From Nocardia amamiensis (GTDB lineage Bacteria > Actinomycetota > Actinomycetes > Mycobacteriales > Mycobacteriaceae), in NCBI RefSeq assembly GCF_015477605.1, contig NZ_JADLQX010000004.1:124001-188000 (forward strand): 64,000 nucleotides of DNA, written 5' to 3'. The notes below the pieces were generated by a model. The model was not told where the DNA came from. It was given only the letters and a program-made list of their open reading frames with translations, and ran no database searches. The stretch's first letter is position 1. Each line of letters opens with the position of its first letter. Shown in pieces: positions 50,860 through 59,676 of the stretch. The position numbers and the translations under genes are program-made.

Positions 50860-51441
50860 TCAGGACACGAGCGAGTCGATCCAGCGCTCCAGCCGACGCC
50901 CCTCGGCAAGCATGAGCTCTGGTTCGTGAAATGTATTGGTCAGCAACGAGATGCCCTGATACGACGCGATCAACGCCACCGCGAGCTCGTCGGCGTCCGC
51001 GCGATGCATGGCCGCGAATTGCCGCTCGACCCAGTCGATCAGTTCACGCAGCCCGGCTGCCACCTCGCGGTCGAGCCCGTCGGCCCGCTTGCCCAGTTCC
51101 GCCGCCAAAGTCCCCGTGGGGCAACCGAACTGCGCGGCCACGTCACGCTGGTCGACCCAGCTTCGCACCAAAGCCTTGAGCCGTTCTTGCGGCGCGTCGC
51201 GCTGTTCCAACACGGTGATCAAGTCCCGGAGACCGTGCCTCTGCGCGGCGATCGCGGCCTCTACCAGCTGGTCCTTCGTTTTGAAGTAGTAGTACACGTT
51301 GCCCACCGGAACCTCGGCGGAGCGGGCGATGTCGGCGATCGTGGTCTTCTCGACACCCTGTTCGTGAAACACCTGAGCCGCGGCGGCAGCCAGCCGCTCC
51401 CGCTTGCCCGCCTTCGATACCGCTTCAGCCGAGTTAGTCAC
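50860..51441 (-). CDS. TetR-family transcriptional regulator
   Basis: A 193-residue regulator. The N-terminal DNA-binding domain is RERLAAAAAQVFHEQGVEKTTIADIARSAEVPVGNVYYYFKTKDQLVEAAI, a full TetR signature. The C-terminal part (LVRSWVDQRDVAAQFGCPTGTLAAEL...) resembles the TetR_C_11/AcrR-like group that often controls a neighbouring oxidoreductase. Start GTG 51441 lies inside its own operator; a TATAGT -10 box ends 7 nt upstream, so the mRNA may be leaderless. It is divergent from the NmrA-like gene. Confidence 0.9.
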   Translation of the reverse strand: MTNSAEAVSKAGKRERLAAAAAQVFHEQGVEKTTIADIARSAEVPVGNVYYYFKTKDQLVEAAIAAQRHGLRDLITVLEQRDAPQERLKALVRSWVDQRDVAAQFGCPTGTLAAELGKRADGLDREVAAGLRELIDWVERQFAAMHRADADELAVALIASYQGISLLTNTFHEPELMLAEGRRLERWIDSLVS

Positions 51442-51451
51442 ACAACTAACT
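51432..51451. promoter_or_regulatory. TetR operator 1, at the tetR start
   Basis: AGTTAGT (51432-51438) and ACTAACT (51445-51451) form a perfect 7-bp inverted repeat with a 6-nt spacer. The site covers the tetR GTG and part of its TATAGT -10 box (51449-51454), so binding would block transcription. Confidence 0.7.
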
Positions 51452-51483
51452 ATAGACAGGGCTTCGCCGACCGGCTAGGTTGC

Positions 51484-51503
51484 TTTAAGTCAGCCAACTA
51501 ACT
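51484..51503. promoter_or_regulatory. TetR operator 2, ahead of the NmrA-like gene
   Basis: ACTAACT at 51497-51503 repeats the right arm of operator 1 exactly; the left arm TTTAAGT (51484-51490) keeps 4 of 7 bases, with the same 6-nt spacer. It ends 2 nt before the AAGGAG ribosome site of the NmrA-like gene, so the same regulator should control both genes. Confidence 0.6.
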
Positions 51504-51515
51504 CAAGGAGTGGAA

Positions 51516-52361
51516 ATGATCGTTGTCACCGGAGCGACCGGAAATGTCGGCGCACCGCTCGTGCGCCTGCTCGCCGACGCTGGGGAAGAGGTGACCGCTG
51601 TCTCGCGCCGAGGCACGGAGCAACCGCTGCCCGACCGGGTCCGTTCAGTGCGCGCCGATCTGAGCGATCCGGACAGCCTCTCCCCTGCCGTGACCGGGGC
51701 CGAAACACTGTTTCTCTTGCTGAGCGGCGAGCAGCTGGTCGCGGGACCGGAGCCCGAGCAGGTGCTGAAAGTCATCGCGGCGGGCGGCGTGCGGCGCATC
51801 GTCTTCGTGTCCTCGCAAGGTGTGGCGACCCGGCCCGAAGCCGAGGGGTACGCCCGGCTGATCGCCTACGAGCAGGCGATCCGGGATTCCGGACTGGAAT
51901 GGACCTTCCTGAGGCCGGCGGGATTCTTCTCCAACACTTACGCGTGGGTGGAATCGGTGCGCACCGAACGACTGGTCGCCGCGCCATTCGGCGATATCGG
52001 ATTGCCGTCGATCGACCCGGCCGATATCGCCGCGGTCGCGGCGGCCGCGTTGCGCGACGATCGGCACGCCGGTCAGGTCTACACCTTGACCGGGCCCGCG
52101 CTCGCCACACCGCGGGCTCAGGCCGAGGCGCTCGGCGAGGCACTCGGGGAGCCGCTGCGATTCGTCGAACTCACCAGGACACAAGCGCATTCGGCGATGC
52201 TCCGTTTCATGCCGGAACCGGTGGTCGAGCACACGCTGACCATCCTCGGCGAGCCGACACCCGCCGAACTGCGAATCAGCGCCGACATTCCACGCGTACT
52301 CGGGCGCCCCGCCACGAATTACGCCGATTGGGCCGCACGCAATCGAGTGGCATTCGCCTGA
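51516..52361 (+). CDS. NmrA-like NAD(P)-binding oxidoreductase
   Basis: A 281-residue atypical SDR. MIVVTGATGNVGAPLVRLL is the NmrA-type glycine motif, followed by VTAVSRRGTEQPL and VRADLSDPDSL. RIVFVSSQGVATRPEAEGYARLIAYEQAIRDSGLEWTFLRPAGFFSNT is the typical central region; the active-site YxxxK is not clearly conserved (YARLIAYEQ). Relatives include NAD(P)H:quinone reductases and redox sensors. ATG 51516 has AAGGAG 5 nt upstream. It is divergent from tetR and its likely target. Confidence 0.87.
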   Translation: MIVVTGATGNVGAPLVRLLADAGEEVTAVSRRGTEQPLPDRVRSVRADLSDPDSLSPAVTGAETLFLLLSGEQLVAGPEPEQVLKVIAAGGVRRIVFVSSQGVATRPEAEGYARLIAYEQAIRDSGLEWTFLRPAGFFSNTYAWVESVRTERLVAAPFGDIGLPSIDPADIAAVAAAALRDDRHAGQVYTLTGPALATPRAQAEALGEALGEPLRFVELTRTQAHSAMLRFMPEPVVEHTLTILGEPTPAELRISADIPRVLGRPATNYADWAARNRVAFA

Positions 52362-52500
52362 GCGACCGCCGCGGAGCGCTTCTCAACCCCTATTGGACCC
52401 GATGACCGCGTCTGGGTACGGAACTGGTCTCAGCGGTGGGTGACACCATGTCTGTGCAGCGATCCCGCTGCGACCGAGCGTCGACTGCGGAGGTCACCGG

Positions 52501-54987
52501 TCAGCCGATGTCGATCGGATCAATCTGGACGCGCAGCGGGGCATCGGAGCGATGTGTGCTGCGGACTGCCTGTGCCGCCCGCAGCGCCCTCGCCAGCGCC
52601 GCGCCCTGGCCGCGCGCGACGCGCAGCAGCATCCGTTCGACCTCGGCCGGGGAATCGCCGGAGGAGAAGGGTTTGCGAGCACCGTCCGGGAGCGGCACCG
52701 GGCCCAGCCGGTCGACAGTAGCGGGGAGGTCGGCCGCGGCGAGCAGTTCGGCGATGGTGCCGGCGGTGCCGTCGATCGCGGCGAGGCGGACCGCCGGCGG
52801 GAAGCCGACCTCGGTGCGGGCGGCGACCTCGGCGCGGGCGGCGTTCACCGGGTCCCAGCGGACCAGCGCCTGCACGGTGGGGATGGATGGTTCGGCCATC
52901 ACGATGACCTGGCCGTGCGGGCGAACCAGCGCGGCGGCGCCCATCCAGCGGCGCAGCGTGTCCTCGGCGGCCCGCAGATCGGCGCGGCTGAGCAAGGCCC
53001 ACCCGTCGAGCAGCAGCGCGACGCCGTACCCGCCGGGAACCACGGGTTCGGCGCCCACCGTCGCCACGACGACCTGCGGTCCCGGCTCCACAGTGTCGAG
53101 CACCGCGCCGCCGCCGGAACCGCGGATGGGCACGCCGGGGAACGCACGGCCGAGTTCTTCGGCCGTGCGGGCCGCGCCGATCACCACGGCGCGCAACGCG
53201 CGCGATCCGCACGCGGTGCAGCGGAACGCGGCTTCGGTGATCCCACACCAGCGGCAGGCCGGACTCTGGGCGGCCGCGCCGGCCTCCGGCCACGGTCCGC
53301 GCCGTCCGCGCGCTTCCGGCAGAGCAAGCGGCCCGTTGCAATGCCTGCACCGGGCGGGTGTACGGCATTTCGCACAGGCCAGGGCGGGAATGTAACCGCG
53401 ACGCGGCACCTGAACCAGCACCGGCGCCCCCTCCTTCAGCGCGGCGCGGGCAGCTGCGAACGCCACACCGGGAATCCGCACCGCACGCGCCACCGGATCA
53501 CGTTCCAGCGCGATGTCGCTGTCGCCAGGAGCGCTGATCCGCGGCGCGGTCTTCCGCAGAACGGCCCGGTCGGCGACCAGATCGTGGGCCCAGCCGGAAT
53601 CGACCACCGCCTGGATTTCCGCGGTCCGTGCGAAACCGGCCGCCACGAACGCCGCCCCGGTCTCGTGCGCCCGCAGCATCGCCACCTCGCGTGCGTGCGG
53701 ATACGGTGCGCGTGGTTCGGCGAAGGTGTCGTCGCCGTCGTCCCAGAGTGCGATCAGGCCGAGATCCTTCGCCGGTGCAAATACCGCGCTGCGCGTGCCC
53801 ACCACCACGCGCGCCGAACCGCGCAGGACTGCCAGCCAGCGCCGATATCTGGCCGCGGGGCCGAGACCCGCCGCCAGTCCGACCGCCGCATCCCCCACCA
53901 GGCGGACACATTCGGTCAGCACCCGGTCGAGATCGCGTTGATCCGGCACCATGAGGATCGCGCTGCGGCCTTGCCCGGCCACCACAGCGGCGAGTTCGGC
54001 CAACCGCCGCGCCCAGTTCTCGCCGGGCAGCGCCTGCCAGGCGGCACGCGCCCCTTTTCCTTGCGCGAGCGCGGCGACGAACGCCGCGCCGTGGACATAT
54101 CGCTCCCAGGGAGCGAGATCCACGTCTTTCCCCGGTAGTGCTCGTGGCCTCGACAATGGATCTCGGACAACCGCGTCCTGGTCCTCGCTGCTCCCGGCGG
54201 CGACCGGGTGCCCAGTCGAACACCCGTCGACATCCGGCGACTCGACCGGGCGGGGCAGTCCATCGGCACCCGAACTCGCGAAACGAGGCTCGCGCGGTTC
54301 GGTTGCGCCGGCAGATCCGATGTTCGGCTCGCGCGAGGCATTTTCGACATCGGCCGAGGCAGCCGATACACCTTCTGCATCCGGAGACGGCGTGGTGGAC
54401 TTCGTTGCGGACACTCCGGTCGCATCGCCCAGGTCCGCCGAAGATGTTGCCGCGCTGCCGGTTTCCGCAGTGATCTCGCCGTCGGCCTCGTCTCCGGCCG
54501 GGCGGGCAGCAGTGAGATCACTGGAGGCGATCGAAACGACTTGTGCCGCAGCGGAGGCGGCTGACTTCTTCGTCCCGCCGGATTCGGTTCGAGCATGGCG
54601 CGGCGGAATGGCCAAGCGCAGGACGTCGGCGCGGGTGCCCGCATAGCGCGCGGCCACCGCGGTGGCCAGTTCGAGGATTTCCGGCGTCAGGACGCGCTCG
54701 CCGGAGACAACGCGTTCGAGTCCGACCAGCTTGCCTTCATGGTCGCTGTGGGCCAGGCGCGCGAGCAGATAACCGTCGACGAGACGGCCCGCGAACCGGA
54801 CCCGCACCCGCACCCCGGGCTGGGCGAGTTCGTCCAGCTCGGGGGGCACCAGGTAGTCGAAGTCGCGGTCCAGGTGCGCCGGTGCCAGCAGGGGAAGCAC
54901 GCGGGCAATCGGCCGCGATACGGCTGCGGAGCCCGCGGCCGGACGGTCCGCCGAGGTGGCGGAGGCGTCCGCCGCGGGTTCGTTCAC
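52501..54987 (-). CDS. priA: Primosomal protein N' PriA, actinobacterial type without helicase motifs
   Basis: Replication restart protein. The 828-residue product begins with the 3' DNA-binding domain (RVLPLLAPAHLDRDFDYLVPPELDELAQPGVRVRVRFAGRLVDGYLL) and contains the zinc-binding region CAKCRTPARCRHC and CRWCGITEAAFRCTACGS. The Walker A motif is absent and the DEEH box is replaced by ALWDDGDD, as is usual in actinobacteria, so helicase activity is not expected. Residues about 135-290 are an Ala/Ser/Asp/Glu-rich disordered insert. The GTG at 54987 is the likely start. It follows metK by 15 nt. Confidence 0.9.
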   Translation of the reverse strand: MNEPAADASATSADRPAAGSAAVSRPIARVLPLLAPAHLDRDFDYLVPPELDELAQPGVRVRVRFAGRLVDGYLLARLAHSDHEGKLVGLERVVSGERVLTPEILELATAVAARYAGTRADVLRLAIPPRHARTESGGTKKSAASAAAQVVSIASSDLTAARPAGDEADGEITAETGSAATSSADLGDATGVSATKSTTPSPDAEGVSAASADVENASREPNIGSAGATEPREPRFASSGADGLPRPVESPDVDGCSTGHPVAAGSSEDQDAVVRDPLSRPRALPGKDVDLAPWERYVHGAAFVAALAQGKGARAAWQALPGENWARRLAELAAVVAGQGRSAILMVPDQRDLDRVLTECVRLVGDAAVGLAAGLGPAARYRRWLAVLRGSARVVVGTRSAVFAPAKDLGLIALWDDGDDTFAEPRAPYPHAREVAMLRAHETGAAFVAAGFARTAEIQAVVDSGWAHDLVADRAVLRKTAPRISAPGDSDIALERDPVARAVRIPGVAFAAARAALKEGAPVLVQVPRRGYIPALACAKCRTPARCRHCNGPLALPEARGRRGPWPEAGAAAQSPACRWCGITEAAFRCTACGSRALRAVVIGAARTAEELGRAFPGVPIRGSGGGAVLDTVEPGPQVVVATVGAEPVVPGGYGVALLLDGWALLSRADLRAAEDTLRRWMGAAALVRPHGQVIVMAEPSIPTVQALVRWDPVNAARAEVAARTEVGFPPAVRLAAIDGTAGTIAELLAAADLPATVDRLGPVPLPDGARKPFSSGDSPAEVERMLLRVARGQGAALARALRAAQAVRSTHRSDAPLRVQIDPIDIG

Positions 54988-55002
54988 TCCTGCCCGGTCG
55001 GG

Positions 55003-56214
55003 TCAGAGGCCGATGGCGGCGCGCAGCTTGCCCGCGCGATCGGTGTGCTCCCACGGCAGGTCGACGTCGGTGCGGCCGAAGTGGCCGTAGGCGGCGGTCG
55101 GCGCGTAGATCGGGCGCAGCAGGTCCAGGTCACGGATGATCGCGCCGGGACGCAAGTCGAACACCTCGGTGATCGCGGTGGCGATGCGCGCCGGATCGAC
55201 CTTCTCGGTGCCGAAAGTCTCGACGAACAGGCCGACCGGGGCGGCCTTGCCGATCGCGTAGGCCACCTGGACCTCGACGCGGTCGGCCAGGTCGGCCGCG
55301 ACCACGTTCTTCGCGACCCAGCGCATGGCGTACGCGGCCGAGCGGTCCACCTTCGAGGGGTCTTTGCCGGAGAAGGCGCCACCGCCGTGGCGGGCCATGC
55401 CGCCGTAGGTGTCGACGATGATCTTCCGGCCGGTCAGGCCCGCGTCGCCCATCGGACCGCCGAGCACGAACTTGCCGGTCGGGTTGACCAGCAGGCGGAT
55501 ATCCGAGATGTCCAGGGTGGGCACGGCCAGTTCCGCGAGCACCGTGTCGACGACCTTCTCGCGGATATCGGGCGCGAGCAGGTTGTCCAGGTCGATGTCG
55601 GCGGCGTGCTGGGTGGAGATGACCACCGTGTCGAGCCGGACCGGGCGGTCGCCGTCGTACTCGATGGTGACCTGGGTCTTGCCGTCCGGACGCAGGTAGG
55701 GCAGCACGCCGGACTTGCGCACCTCGGTCAGCCGGCGCGACAGGCGGTGCGCGAGCGCGATCGGCAGCGGCATCAGTTCGGGGGTGTCCTTGGTGGCGTA
55801 ACCGAACATGAGGCCCTGGTCACCGGCGCCCTGCCGCTCGACCTCGTCGTCGGAGCCGCCGACGCGCGCCTCGTGCGAGGTGTCCACACCCTGCGCGATA
55901 TCCGGCGACTGCGCGCCGATCGCGATATTCACACCGCAAGAATTCCCGTCGAATCCCTTTGCGGAAGAGTCGTATCCGATTTCCAGGACCTTTTCCCGGA
56001 CAATTCGGGGAATATCGGCGTACGCCGACGTGGTGACCTCACCCGCGACATGGACCTGGCCGGTGGTGACCATAGTTTCCACCGCGACCCGGCTGCGCGG
56101 ATCTTCCGCGAGCAACGCGTCGAGGATGGAATCGCTGATGGCATCACAGATTTTGTCCGGATGACCTTCGGTCACGGACTCACTGGTGAAAAGCCGACTG
56201 CCGGACGTGCGCAC
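55003..56214 (-). CDS. metK: S-adenosylmethionine synthetase
   Basis: Makes S-adenosylmethionine from methionine and ATP. The 403-residue protein starts with [28 protein letters not shown] (ATP-binding His), then has [45 protein letters not shown] and [20 protein letters not shown] (P-loop-like). GTG 56214 has a GAGGGA-type ribosome site upstream. No SAM riboswitch core was seen in the 232 nt between metK and coaBC. Confidence 0.97.
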   Translation of the reverse strand: MRTSGSRLFTSESVTEGHPDKICDAISDSILDALLAEDPRSRVAVETMVTTGQVHVAGEVTTSAYADIPRIVREKVLEIGYDSSAKGFDGNSCGVNIAIGAQSPDIAQGVDTSHEARVGGSDDEVERQGAGDQGLMFGYATKDTPELMPLPIALAHRLSRRLTEVRKSGVLPYLRPDGKTQVTIEYDGDRPVRLDTVVISTQHAADIDLDNLLAPDIREKVVDTVLAELAVPTLDISDIRLLVNPTGKFVLGGPMGDAGLTGRKIIVDTYGGMARHGGGAFSGKDPSKVDRSAAYAMRWVAKNVVAADLADRVEVQVAYAIGKAAPVGLFVETFGTEKVDPARIATAITEVFDLRPGAIIRDLDLLRPIYAPTAAYGHFGRTDVDLPWEHTDRAGKLRAAIGL

Positions 56215-56446
56215 AGTTCTTCCCTCTCCCTCAACGGGTTACTCGTATCGGCTTGCGACAGTAACGCGGTGTCGCTCCTGCGCAACCCTTATATCTCAGA
56301 CTATTCCAAACCACCGACGCGGCGGATCCCAAAGCCCAGCCGTCCAAGACAGCTGAACTCTCGGTGTCGCGGCGGTGCCGACGACCTGACGGCATCGCGA
56401 ACAACCCGCCGATCAGCTGGCTATCCTGGCAGGCGCGCGGCCCGAC

Positions 56447-57670
56447 TCAGCGCAACAACACACTCAGCGCGTCGAGCACCCGGCTCGCGAGCAACGCCTT
56501 CGAGCCGTGATCGAGCGCCTGCTCGGTGCCGTCCGCACCCAGCAGCCAGCCGTCGTTGGTGTCCACCTCGAACGCCTTGCCCTCGCCGACCGCGTTGACC
56601 ACCAGCAAGTCACAGCCCTTGCGCGCGAGCTTGGCCCGCGCGTGGGTGAGGACGTCGCCGTGCTCGTCACCGGTCTCGGCGGCGAAGCCGACGATCGCCG
56701 TGCCGGGCAACTGACCGTCCCGCCGCGCCTGCACCAGGCCGGCGAGGATGTCGACGGTCTTGGTCAGCGGAATGACGTCGGGCTCGCCCGCGCCCTTCTT
56801 GATCTTGGCCGCGGCCACGTTGGTGGGCCGGAAATCGGCGACGGCCGCGGCCATGATCACCGCGTCGGCGCCGACCGCGTGCTTGTCGACGGCGGTCTTC
56901 AGCTGATCGGCGGTGGTGATGTGCACCAGGTCGACGGCGGCGGGTGCGGCCATCTCGATCGTGTTGCCCGCGATCAGCGTGACGTGGGCGCCGCGCTGGG
57001 CAGCGACGCGCGCGAGCGCGTAACCCTGTTTTCCGGAGCTGCGGTTACCGAGGAATCGCACCGGATCCAGCGGTTCTCTGGTGCCACCCGCCGTGATGAC
57101 GACCCTACGGCCCACCAGGTCGCGCGGAATCGCGTCGGCACGCTCCAGGAGCAGCGACGCGAGGCCGAAGATCTCCTCCGGCTCCGGCAGCCGTCCCGGA
57201 CCGGTGTCGGTGCCGGTGAGCCGGCCCGACGCGGGTTCCATGACGATCGCACCGCGGGCGCGCAGCGTCGCGACATTCGCGACGGTCGCCGGATGCTCCC
57301 ACATCTCCGTGTGCATCGCGGGCGCGAACAGGATCGGACATCGGGCCGTCAGCAACGTGGCGGTGAGCAGGTCGTCGGCGCGACCGGTGGCGGCGCGCGC
57401 CATGAGGTCGGCGGTCGCCGGGGCGATGACCACCAGGTCCGCCTCCTGTCCCAGCCGAACGTGCGGGACCTCGGGCACGTCGGAGAACACGCCGGTGTGT
57501 ACCGGGTTCCCGGACAGTGCCTCGAAGGTCGCCTTTCCGACGAACTGCAGCGCCGACTCGGTGGGAATCACCCGGACCTCATGTCCGGTCTCGGTGAAGC
57601 GCCGGACCAGAGAGCAAGCCTTGTAGGCGGCGATCCCTCCGGAAACGCCGACGACGATCCGTGTGGTCAC
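56447..57670 (-). CDS. coaBC: Bifunctional CoaBC (phosphopantothenoylcysteine decarboxylase/synthase)
   Basis: Two steps of coenzyme A synthesis on one chain of 407 residues. The CoaC part (1 to about 190) has VVGVSGGIAAYKACSLVRRF (FMN-binding) and FAPAMHTEMWEHPAT; the CoaB part begins at GRRVVITAGGTREPLDPVRFLGNRSSGKQGYALA and has VIMAAAVADFRP and KIKK. GTG 57670 is supported by GGAGG 4 nt upstream and by the N-terminus TTRIVVGVSGGIAAYKA. The start region is duplicated 62 bp upstream, between two CRISPR-like hairpins. It is co-oriented with rpoZ upstream and metK downstream. Confidence 0.95.
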   Translation of the reverse strand: MTTRIVVGVSGGIAAYKACSLVRRFTETGHEVRVIPTESALQFVGKATFEALSGNPVHTGVFSDVPEVPHVRLGQEADLVVIAPATADLMARAATGRADDLLTATLLTARCPILFAPAMHTEMWEHPATVANVATLRARGAIVMEPASGRLTGTDTGPGRLPEPEEIFGLASLLLERADAIPRDLVGRRVVITAGGTREPLDPVRFLGNRSSGKQGYALARVAAQRGAHVTLIAGNTIEMAAPAAVDLVHITTADQLKTAVDKHAVGADAVIMAAAVADFRPTNVAAAKIKKGAGEPDVIPLTKTVDILAGLVQARRDGQLPGTAIVGFAAETGDEHGDVLTHARAKLARKGCDLLVVNAVGEGKAFEVDTNDGWLLGADGTEQALDHGSKALLASRVLDALSVLLR

Positions 57671-57772
57671 TACGCCTCCGGCCGACTGATCCCCGCGTGC
57701 GCGGGGAGAACGACGACGATCCGTGTGGTCACTACGCCTCCGGGGGATCATCCCCGCCCGCGCGGGGAGTTC
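57649..57772. CRISPR. Two CRISPR-like (type I-E style) repeats with a self-derived spacer
   Basis: Two hairpin repeats of about 28 nt, 57684-57711 and 57745-57772, share ATCCCCGC..GCGCGGGGAG and resemble actinobacterial type I-E repeats. The 33 nt between them (57712-57744) fit a type I-E spacer in length, but 32 of them are identical to 57650-57681, the coaBC start region on the other side of the first repeat; the exact match extends to 33 bp (57649-57681 and 57711-57743). No cas gene and no leader is in the window. This is more likely a local tandem duplication at a lone repeat or hairpin than a working array. Confidence 0.45.
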
Positions 57773-57809
57773 GATACTGCGGGCTCATGCGGCGAGCGCC
57801 AGGTGGCGC

Positions 57810-58091
57810 TCACTCGCCTTCGGAGTGCTCGAGCAGGTCGGAGTGGATCTCGCGCAGCGCGACCGACAGCGGCTTCTCCTGCAGGCCCGGCTCGACCAGC
57901 GGGCCGACGTACTCGAGGATGCCGTCGCCCAGCTGGTTGTAGTAGTCGTTGATCTGACGGGCACGCTTGGCCGCGTAGATGACCAGGGCGTACTTGGACG
58001 AGGTGCGCTCGAGCAACTCGTCGATCGGCGGGTTGGTGAGGCCGACCGGCGTGTCGTAGGCGGGCGCGGTCGTGATGTCCGTACTGCTCAC
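57810..58091 (-). CDS. rpoZ: RNA polymerase omega subunit
   Basis: Small subunit that helps assemble RNA polymerase. From GTG 58091 (AGGAG 8 nt upstream) the product has 93 residues: [41 protein letters not shown] is the conserved core, which contacts beta-prime, and the end [21 protein letters not shown] is standard for actinobacteria. A longer in-frame N-terminal extension to 58151 is not supported. It lies between gmk and coaBC, as in mycobacteria. Confidence 0.96.
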   Translation of the reverse strand: MSSTDITTAPAYDTPVGLTNPPIDELLERTSSKYALVIYAAKRARQINDYYNQLGDGILEYVGPLVEPGLQEKPLSVALREIHSDLLEHSEGE

Positions 58092-58195
58092 TAGGGGGAC
58101 TCCTGGTGTAGTGGATGTCGCATGAGCGACGGACCGGGCGTGCTTACGCACGCCGCCTTCCGGCGGGCCCTGATCACTGATGCGCAGGTTGGGGG

Positions 58196-58780
58196 TTACG
58201 AACTCGAATTCGTGCTAACGAACAACGATACCAACTGCTCACAGGCGCTGGTCACGTCGTCGTTCACGATGACGATGTCGAACTCGTCACATGCCGCGAG
58301 CTCGATTCTGGCCGTTTGCAAACGGCGTTCGATCACCTCGGGCGATTCGGTGCCCCGCGAGGTCAGGCGCGCCACCAATTCCTCCCAGCTCGGCGGTGCG
58401 AGGAACACCAGGATCGCCTCCGGCATCGCCCGGCGCACCGACCGCGCGCCTTCCAGGTCCACTTCGACGAGTACGGGAAGGCCCTCCGCCAACGCGGCGC
58501 GGACCGGCCCGGCGGGGGTGCCCGAACGCTGCAACCCGCCGTGGATGTCCGCCCACTCGAGCAGTTCGCCCGCCTCGATCATCGCGTCGAACTCCGCGCG
58601 GGAGACGAAGCGGTAGTCGAGGCCGTCGACCTCCCCGGGCCGCGGGGCCCGGGTCGTTGCCGACACGCTGAAGACCAGTTCGGGCAGTCGCTCGCGGACG
58701 CAGCGGACCACGGTGGACTTGCCCACGGCCGAGGGGCCGACCAGTACGACCAGTCGACCCTTCCGCGTGTGTTCGATCAC
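58196..58780 (-). CDS. gmk: Guanylate kinase
   Basis: Phosphorylates GMP to GDP. The 194-residue protein has the P-loop [18 protein letters not shown], the GMP-binding region [45 protein letters not shown] and [30 protein letters not shown]. The start is GTG 58780, 8 nt after the mihF stop. The conserved mihF-gmk-rpoZ order is present. Confidence 0.97.
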   Translation of the reverse strand: MIEHTRKGRLVVLVGPSAVGKSTVVRCVRERLPELVFSVSATTRAPRPGEVDGLDYRFVSRAEFDAMIEAGELLEWADIHGGLQRSGTPAGPVRAALAEGLPVLVEVDLEGARSVRRAMPEAILVFLAPPSWEELVARLTSRGTESPEVIERRLQTARIELAACDEFDIVIVNDDVTSACEQLVSLFVSTNSSS

Positions 58781-58788
58781 CCTCGTCG

Positions 58789-59109
58789 TCAGGCGTCGAA
58801 GTCGAACCGGGCCAGCAGCGCCTTGCGCTGCCGGTCGCCGAGTCCGCGCAGCCGCCGGGTGGGGGCGATCTCCAGCTCGCTCATGATTTCCGCCGCCTTG
58901 ACCTTGCCCACCTTCGGCAGGGCCTCCAGCAACGCCGACACCTTCATCTTGCCGAGGATCTCGTCGGTCTCGGCGTCGGTGAGGACCTGCTTCAGGTTGG
59001 TGCCGCCACGCTTCAAGCGCTCCTTGAGCTCCGCCCGAGCGCGGCGAGCGGCAGCCGCCTTCTCCAAAGCAGCGGCGCGCTGCTCGTCAGTCAGCTGGGG
59101 AAGGGCCAC
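58789..59109 (-). CDS. mihF: Integration host factor, actinobacterial type (mIHF)
   Basis: Nucleoid protein specific to actinobacteria that binds DNA and is essential in mycobacteria. The 106-residue product has a long N-terminal helix ([27 protein letters not shown]), then [38 protein letters not shown] with a helix-two-turn-helix and a final [19 protein letters not shown]. Length and sequence fit the family closely. GTG 59109 has GGAGG 4 nt upstream. It begins the mihF-gmk-rpoZ run. Confidence 0.95.
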   Translation of the reverse strand: MALPQLTDEQRAAALEKAAAARRARAELKERLKRGGTNLKQVLTDAETDEILGKMKVSALLEALPKVGKVKAAEIMSELEIAPTRRLRGLGDRQRKALLARFDFDA

Positions 59110-59632
59110 GGTTCCTCCGTCTCATCGTTCATTGCATCAACTCCTGCCGGTAACCCGGCAGTCTCAGCGACCGTACCCACGACGTCCGCCGATTGCGAAC
59201 CCACCCCCCAGGTCAGCGCATGATTCCGGATGCGGTGCGGGCACCCGGCCCGCATCGGACGGCACGCCGGCGCCACTATGCGGATCGTACCGCCGAATCG
59301 GCGAAATAGCCCGCCAGCAGGGCTTTTTCAACAGACCAAACGGTTTGCGGAAGGGTTGCGACACGAGGTGGCACCGATCCAGCAACCCCTCACCCGCCCG
59401 ACCAGGAACTTTCTCGAAATTCTCCGCGTGTCGCGGGTTCTTTGCGCGTGTCGGGCGTCACACTCCAGCGCCGAAGGCCGAGGAACGGCATCCAGTGCCC
59501 ACGCCGATGGGTCCCTGCGCCGTTCCAGGGCAATAGGCCATCAACGCATAACCGACCGGCCCCGAAACCGACGCAGAAGCGCGCACAGACCCCGCTACGG
59601 GCCATCTGTGCGCGTGCACCTGCACGCACAGG
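59110..59632. other. Intergenic region between pyrF and mihF
   Basis: About 520 bases upstream of mihF with no supported gene; frames on either strand show no family resemblance. It should carry the mihF promoter. A short imperfect inverted repeat (CTGTGCGCGTGCAC...GTGCACGCACAG type, around 59605-59635) lies before the pyrF terminator. Confidence 0.4.
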
Positions 59633-59673
59633 GGCGAAAAACGACGTAGACCGGCGCGGTGCGCCGGTCTACG
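59633..59673 (-). terminator. Intrinsic terminator after pyrF
   Basis: CGTAGACCGGCGC (59645-59657) and GCGCCGGTCTACG (59661-59673) form a perfect 13-bp stem with a 3-nt loop, 3 nt after the pyrF stop. On the minus strand the stem is followed by TCGTTTTTCG. This is a classic rho-independent terminator that ends the carA-carB-pyrF unit. Confidence 0.9.
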
Positions 59674-59676
59674 TGG

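Noticed and set aside
56215..56446. SAM riboswitch upstream of metK
   Set aside because: No SAM-I or SAM-IV core was recognised; the stretch looks like a plain promoter and leader region.
57684..57772. A functional CRISPR array
   Set aside because: Only two degenerate repeats, a self-derived spacer, no cas genes and no leader in the window. Kept as CRISPR-like repeats only.
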